Shown in pieces: positions 10,761 through 21,946 of a stretch of 64,000 nucleotides of DNA. Under the pieces are notes generated by a model. It worked only from the letters and a program-made list of their open reading frames with translations, was not told the DNA's origin and did not search any database. Every line of letters starts with the position of its first letter. Position 1 is the stretch's first letter. A program made the position numbers and the translations under genes. The DNA is from Hemerocallis citrina (Eukaryota > Streptophyta > Magnoliopsida > Asparagales > Asphodelaceae): positions 258,358,244-258,422,243 of the forward strand of contig CM030362.1 of the NCBI GenBank assembly GCA_017893485.1, given 5' to 3'.

Positions 10761-11344
10761 ATGAACGAGACCCTAGGTACCGACCTCACTTCTGCCGAGG
10801 TCCAGCAGCTTCGGAATAGGCTAGAGTCCAGGGAGAGTGTCTTGATCCGCTATCGCAAGTAGGCCCGTGATCAAGAAGCTGTTGTAAAATATTTCATGAA
10901 CAAGTCCAAGGAGCTCAGTTTAGAGGCGGCGCGCCTGAAGAAGGCTATAGCTGACCGAGACTAAAGGAGTGCCGAGATGAACTAGTCAATGTATGATGCC
11001 TCCACCAGGAGACCGACCTCTGAGTCCGTTCTTCGTGAGGTCGTGGTAGAAAAGGAGCTGGAGATTCAGAGGTTGAAAGTCATGCTCGGCACAGGCAGAT
11101 CCCGGTTCAGCTATCTTGGGGGAGTGGCCCCTCCGTCTTGGGTTCCTCACCGACCCTCTATCTAGAGATGACGAGGCCCTCTGATGCACAGAGCTCTGTT
11201 GCCGGGACATCTACACTAGCATGCCGATGGTGCCGGACGAGCACACTAGAGGATGGACCCGCTCGGTGGGGTTCGCGATGGTCCCTGTTAGCCGAAAAAG
11301 CCCCACGAGAAACACTTAGGTTGGGATCAATAGAACCGTTTTAA
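10761..11344 (+). pseudogene. Antisense ORF 2 of element A, coiled-coil protein remnant
   Basis: Starts at ATG 10761 (MNETLGTDLTSAEVQQLRNR). It continues through AVVKYFMNKSKELSLEAARL and EKELEIQRLKVMLGTG, then shifts frame near 11140 to SSPTLYLEMTRPSDAQSSV and stops at 11344. Three in-frame stops lie before the shift. The heptad-like Leu/Arg/Glu pattern suggests a coiled coil. The same protein is encoded in element B at 47666-48121 (YFMNKSRELGLEVARLRK, EEELEIRRLKLVLGTG). It may be the last exon of the antisense gene or a second ORF. AATAAA lies just downstream near 11384. Confidence 0.7.
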
Positions 11345-11684
11345 TAATTCTTATTTTACTACGGCCATTCAAAGCGTTTATGATGAATAAAAATTGATTT
11401 TTTTGTCCCTCCCTATTGTAACGCCCCGAATCCCAAAACAACTGAATTCGAGAGTTATACAGGATCTTTTCACTTCTTTCGTACAATTTTACAAGGAATT
11501 TAAAACTTTTATTTCAACAATAATTACATCAGAGTCTTTTACATCAATAAGCAGCGGAATTAATAAAGTACAACAATAATGAATGTACAATTGTTACAAC
11601 TTTAATATTTAAGTAATCAACAGCATCATCAATCATCTTTATATCTTCATGTAACTCCATTTCCTGCATATAAAACTGTGGGCG

Positions 11685-11706
11685 CGTCAGTTGCTTACAA
11701 CTGATG
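11685..11706 (-). other. LTR hairpin before acceptor-like site (LARD 3' LTR)
   Basis: CGTCAGTT, loop GCTTAC, AACTGATG: 8-bp arms with one mismatch. The 5' LTR copy (18441-18462) is perfect, ending AACTGACG. The sense right arm includes CTGAC, which matches the plant branch-point consensus. Confidence 0.75.
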
Positions 11707-13025
11707 AAATATTATACACGGCCATCCTCTCTATGCCGGAAACAATATAACGATTCATAAATACTTTAACAAACACAAACTTGATCACAAACAAAGCTAT
11801 AAAGGGACTATCCTGTTGATGTCGTGTTGTGCGGTGCACTTAGTCCTTAATGCAGTTATTATATTATATGACACTAATGCACACTTGTTCGGATTCTATG
11901 CATCCCATACTACATAGGTCCGAGGGCAAGCCTCTTAATCGTTCTTCATCTTTGTAGGGTTCAATCCCTCGCCATGACATAATCTATTCTTGTAACTACG
12001 GTGAGTATCCTAGATGGTCTGTGAGTACAAGCACGTGTCCAAGACCCTGGAGGGGAATCCCGCGCCATGTCTTGACTCATCAAGCATGCATTCTGCGGTA
12101 ATTCAGCCTCCTCCCTGAACACGATCCTCTTGCAATCACCCAAAACATCCCACAAGCGTGACTAAAGTCCAATCATTCTGAGTTGTGCCCGCACCATGTC
12201 TTGACTCATCAAGCATGCATTCTGCGGCTCACACACCCGCACCGTAAACTCTAGTTCTCATACCCGTGTTTTCTCTCACTTTCATTACATCTCCACTATG
12301 TATCTATCTGTAATTTCAGCAAGTGTCATAGACGTTCCATGATTACAAGCACGTGTCCAAGACCCTGGAGGGGAACCTCGCGCCATGTCTTGACTCATCA
12401 AGCATGCATTCTGCGATAATTCAGCCTCCTCCCTGAACACGATCCTCTTGCAGTCACCAAAACATCCCACAAGCGTCGCCAAGATCCCGATCATTCTGGA
12501 GTATTGCCCACGCCATGTCTTGACTCATCAAGCATGCATTCTGTGGATCACATCCGCATCGTAGACTCGAGGCTCCCATACTTATGTTTTTCTCTTACTT
12601 ACATCACAGCCTTATTAGAATCATGAACAAAATTGAAGCTCTAGAGTTAGCCTCTCCACTCAACCGGACTTATTCATTTATTCAACATGACCCACCTTGG
12701 TCTTTCATTTCAAATTCATTTCATTCCATTGCCGGGGGAGACTTAGCTACTCTTTGTTTCAATTTACAATTCACAACTTCCAATTGAGCACTTCCGCTCA
12801 TAATTCAATTTAGAGTCTCACAGACTTTCTCATCATGATCTTAGCCTTTCATATTCATTTAATTCTCAATTCAAATCTATGATTCATCTCATGTAAATTC
12901 TCAATTCAACTATGATTCATTTCATATAAATTTATGCAGCAGCAAATAGAGTTTACCAATATCCAGATTCACAATCTTTACCACAAACAATTCACAAGAT
13001 TTCAGATATATCAAAAAGCACTCTG

Positions 13026-13470
13026 GACAGTCGACTGGGAACTCTTCCAGTCGACTTGTTCAGTCAATTCACATTCTTCATAACCACTCGGGAGAGTCGA
13101 CTGCTGCACACGGCAGTCGGCTGTTCCGCAGTGTTCCAATTTAATTTAATTTCTTTGTCAATTTCATCTTTCATAACCTTGTGTGTATTCCACAATAAAA
13201 TTCCATCAAATCTTAATAATCATAAAATCTCGTATTTAACTTATTTAACTTTCATTTGTCAAAATCAAATCCAAGCTCAACACCAGAAAATAGTTCGGTT
13301 CAGTCGACTGGTGGCAGTATCAGTCGACTGTTCCGTGAGTACTTTGAAAACTCAAACATCAAATTTATGACAGCATCAGTCGACTGTGAAAGTATTCAGT
13401 CGACTGTCCCGCTGACGAAAACCAACTTTTTAACACATACCAGTCGACTGTGGAAGTGAACAGTCGACTG
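13026..13470. repeat. Cluster of AGTCGACT palindromes in the LARD 3' LTR
   Basis: Nine GTCGAC sites, mostly in the decamer CAGTCGACTG, plus a variant CAGTCGGCTG, fall within about 445 bp. The hexamer is expected about once in 4 kb. The sites are separated by non-repeated spacers of 9 to 190 bases, so this is not a simple tandem repeat. Confidence 0.9.
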
Positions 13471-14334
13471 TTGATCACACAAACTGCAGTCTGCATATAT
13501 TTCCATAAAAATATAGATCATTTCAAGAATATATTCCTTTTAAAACAATATCGTTATCAACTGACATGTTCCTCATTTTTCAATGAAATCTTTATAATAC
13601 GTCAAAACACATTTTCCAATCAATTTTCCAAATAAACTGTTGTCTTTTATCAAAAATTACTTATAAAAATCTCTATACTCAAAACAGATATTTTGAAGTT
13701 AGAACCACACTTCTTTTATACACATTTGCATTATTTTGACCAATACTGTCTCAACATACATCAATTTCATGCAATCACTTCAATTCTAGCATTTCAACTA
13801 GCAATCATATCAATTTAAGCATAGCAATTTGCAACTACCACATCAATCAAAATTTAACGATTCATTTCTACATTAATTTGCATGCAATCAATTCAATTTC
13901 AACCAAATGAATCATATATCAACTATCATGCAATATCTACTCTTAAATTAGAAAGTATTTAAGAAACACCCACCTAAATTGAAGATTTGATACCAAAATG
14001 AACTCCTAGAATTAGGAGCTCCTAAAGAAAGCTTCCAATTGCAACTCCTCGAAATCCGCGCACCAAAGCAAGCCTCCAAGCTCCACATCGGCAAGCATCC
14101 ATCATCAAGAGCATCTCCATCCCCACTCCATGTCGGCAACATCAAGAACAACTCCCATCTTCTTTCATATACACATACTATGTATGTACACATGTATACA
14201 TTAGTATATGTATATAGGCAAGTGGAATGATGATTTAGGTGGAGAATGGACAGAGCTTTGCTGGTTTTTTGTGGGTTTCTTTCGGCATGGGCAGGAGAGA
14301 AAAGAAAGAGATGAGAGAAAGAGAGGCTAAGAGT

Positions 14335-14344
14335 GCATTTTTAT
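14335..14344 (-). promoter_or_regulatory. TATA box in the LARD 3' LTR
   Basis: Minus-strand CTTATAAAAA followed by TGCACTCTTAGCC, about 870 bp into the LTR. The equivalent in the 5' LTR, which would drive the element, is at 21076-21085. Confidence 0.6.
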
Positions 14345-15204
14345 AAGAAAGCTAATGGGTAGTTAGTATAACTACCTCCACATGAACACCACTAACCCAT
14401 TATAAATTTTGTAACTTACTTTCCCTCTTGTTTCAAAATTAAAACTCCAGAATTTCCCTCTCCTATAAACAGCCCGGTCCCCCCCCAAAATGTGTGCACA
14501 TCGCACGTGTGCACGTGCACGTGCTTTGTGTACAAAAACAATTTATTTATTTAATCCCTTTAAAACAACTTATTTAAATTTGTAATAAATATACAAAATT
14601 GACTTTAAATTATACTTTCTATGCACAATAAAATGGAAAGAAACATTTCATGAAAATTCATTTTTGAAGGAAGAACGCGCTTACAACACGTGCACCAAAA
14701 CACGTGCGTCGCCCGTAAAATCACAAAAATACAAAATTGATTTTATGAACCGAAAAATATTTATAATCAATTGTAATGCAATAGAAAGTATATTTAATAT
14801 ACATACTTGATAATATACTTAAACGTACAGAAAACACGTGTATTGCACGTAGAAAATTTATTTTAACTAAAAATAGACAAAAATTAAATTCTATCTATAA
14901 AAATGAATTTAAACATGTTTATAAAAATAAGTAATTGAAATCCATTGAAAACTTTGCACGTAACGGTGGAATACCCAAAATCGACACGTGCATCGATAAT
15001 ACGTAAAAAGCACGTAAAACTCAAAGATTGAAATATAGCATTTGAGTTGTCTCAAATGTGATTTTAAGAATACGGGATTGCATAAATAATTGGAATTCAA
15101 AATACATATCAAAATGCATTATGGATATGATCCGTAATAGTACAAAATGCACGTGCGTAACACCCGAAGGCAAAATTGTCATTTAAATTTTGCGGGGTGT
15201 TACA

Positions 15205-15217
15205 CTCTCCTCCCCTT
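15205..15217 (-). other. Polypurine tract of the LARD
   Basis: Minus-strand AAGGGGAGGAGAG directly abuts the 3' LTR, the expected plus-strand primer. Confidence 0.85.
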
Positions 15218-16597
15218 AGAACAGTTCTGTCCCCGGAACTCACTATGGTAAAGGCTGTATTTTGTACACACCAAAGAATATATCATCGTAACATATAGAA
15301 ATCACAAACATCAAGAAAATACATATAGCATGAAAGTAAGCAATGTAGAAAAAATGAGACAAAAATTTATTTAAGAAATTTATGAGTATCAAAATTTTAC
15401 AAGAACTAAACAAGAAAACTAGGGAAGTAACATAAGAAAACAAAATACGACAATAGAGGATAGTGTAATTTGAAAGGAGTTTTCATACAAAATACCATCA
15501 AGTAAACCATTAGCTGAAATGATAAATAAACTTAGTCATTAATTGTGAAATAATTTCAGAAAACAATGCAATAAGAAAACATAGTTAATGGGTACCTTAT
15601 AAATAGATTCGATACTAAAAATTCATTAATGTAATAAATGATAAAAAGTCGCAAACCAAATTGATACTATATGACAAAAACTAGCAATTTAACAGTTTGA
15701 GAAATGTATAAGAAGGGAATATCGTAAAAGTATAGACAACATAACATAATTCTGTATATAAATTAGTATCAAATAATTTGTAAGGTAACTTTAATAATTA
15801 TACATACAATTTGAAAATTAGGTATACATCGAAATACTTTCGAATTATTCAGTAAAGCGAGCAAACCAACTTACGAAATCACGTAGACGAAAAATTATAG
15901 AGATGAAATAAATAGCATGATATGGAAATTATAAATGATTGTAACAGTAAAATAAGACATCGCAATAGTAAAACATACCATCGAAAGTAGTGCGAAAACT
16001 AGTTATATAACAAAGAAAAGTATAGACAATGAAAAACGATTTTGTATGTAAATTGATGTCACAAGGTGATTTGTAAAGTAAATACAATAACAATGAAAAG
16101 GCAAAAATCCGAATAATTTCGATTTGTCAACTAGACCAAGAAAATCAGCATATGAAATTATGTATATACATAGACAGAAATTATAGGGCAAAACAACAAT
16201 ATCATGATACAAAATTTATAAATGATGTGTAGGAGAAAAAAATAATATATTATGGTAGTAACGATGCAAAACTAATTATATAGAAGGGAATCATGAATTA
16301 TAACAGAAGTATAATAAATAAAATTGTTAGGTGAGTAGCCACCAAATTTTAAAATAGCAAAAATAGAATAAAGTGGTACGAAATACTTACTCATGAGAAA
16401 GATCCAAAATAAGGAAAAGATGGCAAGATAGTTGAGATTAAGCGGTAAATACACAAGTTTGATAAATAATGAAATCAGTATAAACAGTATAATGCTAGGT
16501 TACAAAATATTATAAAATGGTTCAAGCTAGTACAAAATGAAATAGTTATAAGTGAATATTATAGAAAACAGGGTAGGGGTTATCTAAGTATAATATT

Positions 16598-16858
16598 TCA
16601 TTTTGGTTTAGGTTCGTCTCGCTGGTATCCAACAGCAGACTTGCCTATCTTGATCTCAAGTTGCATAATTGCTTCTACGATATCCGGTTGCAGTTTGCCT
16701 TCTGGGCATTCGGTTGCAAACTTTGCCTCACCGACATCCAGTTGCAGTTTGCCTTCTGGACATTCAGTTGCAAACTTTGTCTCCCCGACTTCCAGTTGCA
16801 GTTTGCCTCCAATGATGTCTAGTTGCATATTTGCCCTCTCGACATTAAGTTGCACCAA
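16598..16858 (-). CDS. 86-aa ORF made of short internal repeats
   Basis: In the sense orientation of the LARD this frame starts MVQLNVERANMQLDIIGG. It repeats the block GKLQLDVGEAKFATECPE about two and a half times in a ~22-residue period, matching a 66-bp DNA repeat. It ends QRDEPKPK. It is the only structured ORF in the LARD interior. I recognise no domain. It is GC-richer than the surrounding sequence. It could be a captured minisatellite or a short remnant of a gag-like ORF. Confidence 0.3.
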   Translation of the reverse strand: MVQLNVERANMQLDIIGGKLQLEVGETKFATECPEGKLQLDVGEAKFATECPEGKLQPDIVEAIMQLEIKIGKSAVGYQRDEPKPK

Positions 16859-17852
16859 AGCGGAAGATGGAATGATGTAATCTTCCTTATATACTTGGAT
16901 ATAGGGTGTTTATTAAAGCATGGTGTTATGTTTGAAAATCAATGATACAGAAAAAGATTTTACCCAACGAAATATCAAAATAGTTGTATAGGATATATCG
17001 AACATAGACGGTACTAATCAGTAGTAATGAAAAAAATTATTTATAACACTAAAATAATGAAAAATATACGCACATGTTGGAAGTACAAATGAAAACATTA
17101 ATGAAGTAATGTAGCAAATTAGGGCTATAGACACAAACAATTATACATAAAAATAGTAATATAGTAATTTGAGGAGGGTGAAATTATATGTATAGTAAGT
17201 ATCTTGAAATACATAAAAATTCAATGGAAAACACATGTAATAATCAAGAATGTAAAGATAATTTAAAATTAGAGGAGAAGGTAGTGTAAATAGTGAGTAT
17301 ATGCATTATATTAAAGAAACGTCAATTACAAAATTTTATAAACATAACAAACAAATTTGTAGACAATATGTACTAACAATAATATCGAATGCAGACAATA
17401 GATCAAATTAGTAAGTTATATTTATAAAAATATTTCAATCTTGTTAAAATATATTGAAGTATATAAGATAATACGAGATAACGAAAGAATATCGTATCAC
17501 AAAATCAAATCATGCAAAATGAATACACATAAGCAAAAAATTCACAAGCGAAATTCAAAATGTAATAATAAATGAAGATAATGGTTGTAGTATAAGTTTA
17601 ACAAAATGCGTAAAGTAATAGCACATATGGATGGATGAATATAAGGTGACATAAAACACGAAAGACAAAACTTTAAGATGGAGACACAATTAAAATAAGT
17701 CCAACAAAAACTAAGGAAAATAGACAAAATACTAGGCATTAATATGATGTAATAGTATAGGAAAATATTTATTCGAAAAGTATTAAATGTTGAACAGTGC
17801 TATGATGAAAAACCACAGAATAATTTGATGGGGAAAGTGTGTCCATGTGTAA

Positions 17853-17905
17853 GGTATCATGAACAACGGTTCAAACCAACCACGCTTCCACTGCGCCACT
17901 CTGAT
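17853..17905 (-). ncRNA. Initiator tRNA-Met-like fragment in the LARD leader
   Basis: Read from 17905 down, ATCAGAGTGGCGCAGTGGAA then GCGTGGTTGG matches the first ~30 nt (acceptor 5' strand and D arm, including the A box TGGCGCAGTGG) of plant initiator tRNA-Met as I know it. Then GGTTTGAACC resembles a T-arm B box, and CATGATACC resembles the CTGATACCA 3' end. The anticodon region is missing. It lies ~255 bp inside the primer site for the same tRNA (18159-18170). It is probably a rearranged copy of the primer tRNA and not an active tRNA gene. Confidence 0.6.
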
Positions 17906-18158
17906 ACCTAGGGAAAATGAGCTCGCATACAATCTCAAATCAATGTATACGAGGAGAGCATCATGAATGAATTTGAATGTACATTCAATAACAATTTCCA
18001 TTCATGACTCCGACCATCCCATAGAGAAAGGAAACATCAGTCTATAGAGCAACACAAATGTAAATCACTTACATTTAAATCTCCATAAACTGAACTCACA
18101 CTCTAATGTCCACTTCTAGGGTGTCGTTCCTTATAAATTTGTACTACTTAGAAGCGTG

Positions 18159-18170
18159 GCTCTGATACCA
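18159..18170 (-). other. Primer binding site of the LARD (initiator tRNA-Met)
   Basis: Minus-strand TGGTATCAGAGC, two bases from the 5' LTR end, complementary to the 3' end of initiator tRNA-Met. Confidence 0.93.
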
Positions 18171-18172
18171 CT

Positions 18173-21100
18173 TGTAACGCCCCGAATCCCAAAACAACTG
18201 AATTCGAGAGTTATACAGGATCTTTTCACTTCTTTCGTACAATTTTACAAGGAATTTAAAACTTTTATTTCAACAATAATTACATCAGAGTCTTTTACAT
18301 CAATAAGCAGTGGAATTAATAAAGTACAACAATAATGAATGTACAATTGTTACAACTTTAATATTTAAGTAATCAACAGCATCATCAATCATCTTTATAT
18401 CTTCATGTAACTCCATTTCCTGCATATAAAACTGTGGGCGCGTCAGTTGCTTACAACTGACGAAATATTATACACGGCCATCCTCTCTATGCCGGAAACA
18501 GTATAACGATTCTTAAATACTTTAGCAAACACAAACTTGATCACAAACAAAGTTACAAAGGGACTATCCTGTTGATGTCGTGTTGTGCGGTGCACTTAGT
18601 CCTTAATACAGTTATTATATTATATGACACTAATGCACACTTGTTCGGATTCTATGCATCCCATACTACATAGGTCCGAGGGCAAGCCTCTTAATCGTTC
18701 TTCATCTTTGTAGGGTTCAATCCCTCGCCATGACATAATCTATTCTTCTAACTACGGTGAGTATCCTAGATGGTCTGTGAGTACAAGCACGTGTCCAAGA
18801 CCCTGGAGGGGAATCCCGTGCCATGTCTTGACTCATCAAGCATGCATTCTGCGGTAATTCAGCCTCCTCCCTGAACACGATCCTCTTGCAATCACCCAAA
18901 ACATCCCACAAGCGTGACTAAAGTCCGATCATTCTGAGTTGTGCCCGCGCCATGTCTTGACTCATCAAGCATGCATTCTGCGGCTCATACACTCGTACCG
19001 TAAACTCTAGTTCTCATACCCGTATTTTCTCTCACTTTCATTACATCTCCACTATGTATCTATCTGTAATTTCAGCAAGTGTCATAGACGTTCCATGATT
19101 ACAAGCACGTGTCCAAGACCCTGGAGGGAAACCTCGCGCCATGTCTTGACTCATCAAGCATGCATTCTGCGATAATTCAGCCTCCTCCCTGAACACGATC
19201 CTCTTGCAGTCACCAAAACATCCCACAAGCATCGCCAAGATCCCGATCATTCTGGAGTATTGCCCACGCTATGTCTTGACTCATCAAGCATGCATTCTGT
19301 GGATCACATCTGCATCGTAGACTCGAGGTTCCCATACTTATGTTTTTCTCTTACTTACATCACAGCCTTATTAGAATCATGAACAAAATTGAAGCTCTAG
19401 AGTTAGCCTCTCCACTCAACCGGACTTATTCATTTATTCAACATGACCCACCTTGGTCTTTCATTTCAAATTCATTTCATTCCATTGCCGGGGGAGACTT
19501 AGCTACTCTTTGTTTCAATTTACAATTCACAACTTCCAATTGAGCACTTCAGCTCATAATTCAATTTAGAGTCTCACAGACTTTCTCATCATGATCTTAG
19601 CCTTTCATATTCATTTAATTCTCAATTCAAATCTATGATTCATCTCATGTAAATTCTCAATTCAACTATAATTCATTTCATATAAATTTATGCAGCAGCA
19701 AATAGAGTTTACCAATATCCAGATTCACAATCTTTACCCCAAACAATTCACAAGATTTCAGATATATCAAAAAGCACTCTGGACAGTCGACTGGGAACTC
19801 TTCCAGTCGACTTGTTCAGTCAATTCACATTCTTCATAACCACTCGGGAGAGTCGACTGCTGCACACGGCAGTCGGCTGTTCCGCAGTGTTCCAATTTAA
19901 TTTAATTTCTTTATCAATTTCATCTTTCATAACCTTGTGTGTATTCCACAATAAAATTCCATCAAATCTTAATAATCATAAAATCTCGTATTTAATTTAT
20001 TTAACTTTCATTTGTCAAAATCAAATCCAAACTCAACACCAGAAAATAGTTCGGTTCAGTCGACTGGTGGCAGTATCAGTCGACTGTTCCGTGAGTACTT
20101 TGAAAACTCAAACATCAAATTTATGACAGCATCAGTCGACTGTCCCGCTGACGAAAACCAACTTTTTAATACTTACCAGTCGACTGTGGAAGTGAACAGT
20201 CGACTATTGATCACACAAATTGCAGTCTGCATATATTTCCATAAAAATATAGATCATTTCCAGAATATATTCCTTTTAAAACAATATCGTTATCAACTGA
20301 CATGTTCCTCATTTTTCAATGAAATCTTTATAATACGTCAAAACACATTTTCCAATCAATTTTCCAAATAAACTGTTGTCTTTTATCAAAAATTACTTAT
20401 AAAAATCTCTATACTCAAAACAGATATTTTGAAGTTAGAACCACACTTCTTTTATACACATTTGCATTATTTTTGACCAATACTGTCTCAACATACATCA
20501 ATTTCATGCAATCACTTCAATTCTAGCATTTCAGCTAGCAATCATATCAATTTAAGCATAGCAATTTGCAACTACCACATCAATCAAAATTTAACGATTC
20601 ATTTCTACATTAATTTGCATGCAATCAATTCAATTTCAACCAAATGAATCATATATCAACTATCATGCAATATCTACTCTTAAATTAGAAAGTATTTAAG
20701 AAACACCCACCTAAATTGAAGATTTGATACCAAAATGAACTCCTAGAATTAGGAGCTCCTAAAGAAAGCTTCCAATTGCAACTCCTCGAAATCCGCGCAC
20801 CAAAGCAAGCCTCCAAGCTCCACATCGGCAAGCATCCATCATCAAGAGCATCTCCATCCCCACTCCATGTCGGCAACATCAAGAACAACTCCCATCTTCT
20901 TTCATATACACATACTATGTATGTACACATGTATACATTAGTATATGTATATAGGCAAGTGGAATGATGATTTAGGTGGAGAATGGACAGAGCTTTGCTG
21001 GTTTTTTGTGGGTTTCTTTCGGCATGAGCAGGAGAGAAAAGAAAGAGATGAGAGAAAGAGAGGCTAAGAGTGCATTTTTATAAGAAAGCTAATGGGTAGT

Positions 21101-21941
21101 TAGTATAACTACCTCCACATGAACACCACTAACCCATTATAAATTTTGTAACTTACTTTCCCTCTTGTTTCAAAATTAAAACTCCAGAATTTCCCTCTCC
21201 TATAAACAGCCCGGTCCCCCCCCAAAATGTGTGCACATCGCACGTGTGCACGTGCACGTGCTTTGTGTACAAAAACAATTTATTTATTTAATCCCTTTAA
21301 AACAACTTATTTAAATTTGTAATAAATATACAAAATTGACTTTAAATTATACTTTCTATGCACAATAAAATGGAAAGAAACATTTCATGAAAATTCATTT
21401 TTGAAGGAAGAACGCGCTTACAACACGTGCACCAAAACACGTGCGTCGCCCGTAAAATCACAAAAATACAAAATTGATTTTATGAACCGAAAAATATTTA
21501 TAATCAATTGGAATGCAATAGAAAGTATATTTAATATACATACTTGATAATATACTTAAACGTACAGAAAACACGTGTATTGCACGTAGAAAATTTATTT
21601 TAACTAAAAATAGACAAAAATTGAATTCTATCTATAAAAATGAATTTAAACATGTTTATAAAAATAAGTAATTGAAATCCATTGCAAACTTTGCACGTAA
21701 CGGTGGAATACCCAAAATCGACACGTGCATCGATAATACGTAAAAAGCACGTAAAACTCAAAGATTGAAATTTAGCATTTGAGTTGTCTCAAATGTGATT
21801 TTAAGAATACGGGATTGCATAAATAATTGGAATTCAAAATACATATCAAAATGCGTTATGGATATGATCCGTAATAGTACAAAATGCACGTGCGTAACAC
21901 CCGAGGGCAAAATTGTCATTTAAATTTTGCTGGGTGTTACA
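18173..21941 (-). repeat. 5' LTR of the LARD
   Basis: 3769 bp, colinear with 11417-15204. It has eight GTCGAC sites (19782-20208). Compared with the other LTR it lacks 20 bp between two CAGTCGACTG copies near 20142. It carries the perfect hairpin at 18441-18462 and the TATA box at 21076-21085. Confidence 0.95.
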
Positions 21942-21946
21942 CCTAT

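Larger units (their letters stand above)
11664..13973 (-). other. Putative intron inside the LARD LTR
   Basis: Minus-strand donor-like TTTAG|GTGGGTGTTTC at 13973 and acceptor-like TATATGCAG|GAAA ending at 11664 enclose 2310 bp. They include the GTCGAC palindrome array, and a hairpin stands 21 nt before the acceptor. The same arrangement with a similar donor (AAG|GTGGGGGTTTC) occurs in E1 and G, and with AAAG|GTGAGT in F. It is inferred from sequence only. Confidence 0.45.
11417..15204 (-). repeat. 3' LTR of the LARD
   Basis: 3788 bp. In sense (minus) orientation it begins TGTAACACCCCGC and ends GGGATTCGGGGCGTTACA. It contains a TATA box, a donor-like site, GTCGAC palindromes, repeated CATGTCTTGACTCATCAAGC segments (about 12064-12540), a hairpin and an acceptor-like site. 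It differs from the 5' LTR by ~1%. Confidence 0.95.
15218..18158 (-). other. LARD interior, AT-rich and without retroviral genes
   Basis: About 2.9 kb of A/T-rich sequence with only short open frames. No protease, RT, RNase H or integrase motif is visible on either strand. Two items stand out: a repeat-encoded ORF at 16598-16858 and a tRNA-like segment at 17853-17905, described separately. The rest shows nothing I recognise. Confidence 0.8.
11417..21941 (-). mobile_element. LARD: young non-autonomous LTR retrotransposon without gag-pol
   Basis: 10,525 bp bounded by TGTAAC...GTTACA LTRs of 3788 and 3769 bp and flanked by CCTAT duplications (11412-11416 and 21942-21946). On the minus strand it has a primer site for initiator tRNA-Met and a polypurine tract in the right places. 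The ~2.97-kb interior has no recognisable gag, protease, RT, RNase H or integrase. Such large coding-free elements are called LARDs and must be mobilised by enzymes in trans. Reading the two LTRs side by side I count about 40 substitutions plus one 20-bp deletion, so it is the youngest datable insertion in the window. It sits in element A between the antisense gene and a minisatellite. Confidence 0.93.

Noticed and set aside
13056..13370. 104-codon frame repeated in both LARD LTRs
   Set aside because: It runs antisense to the element through the GTCGAC-rich segment. Its two copies are the same LTR, so repetition is not evidence of selection.
17853..17905. Functional tRNA gene
   Set aside because: The anticodon arm and variable region are missing and the segment is only 53 nt, so it cannot fold as a tRNA. 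Kept as a tRNA-derived fragment.
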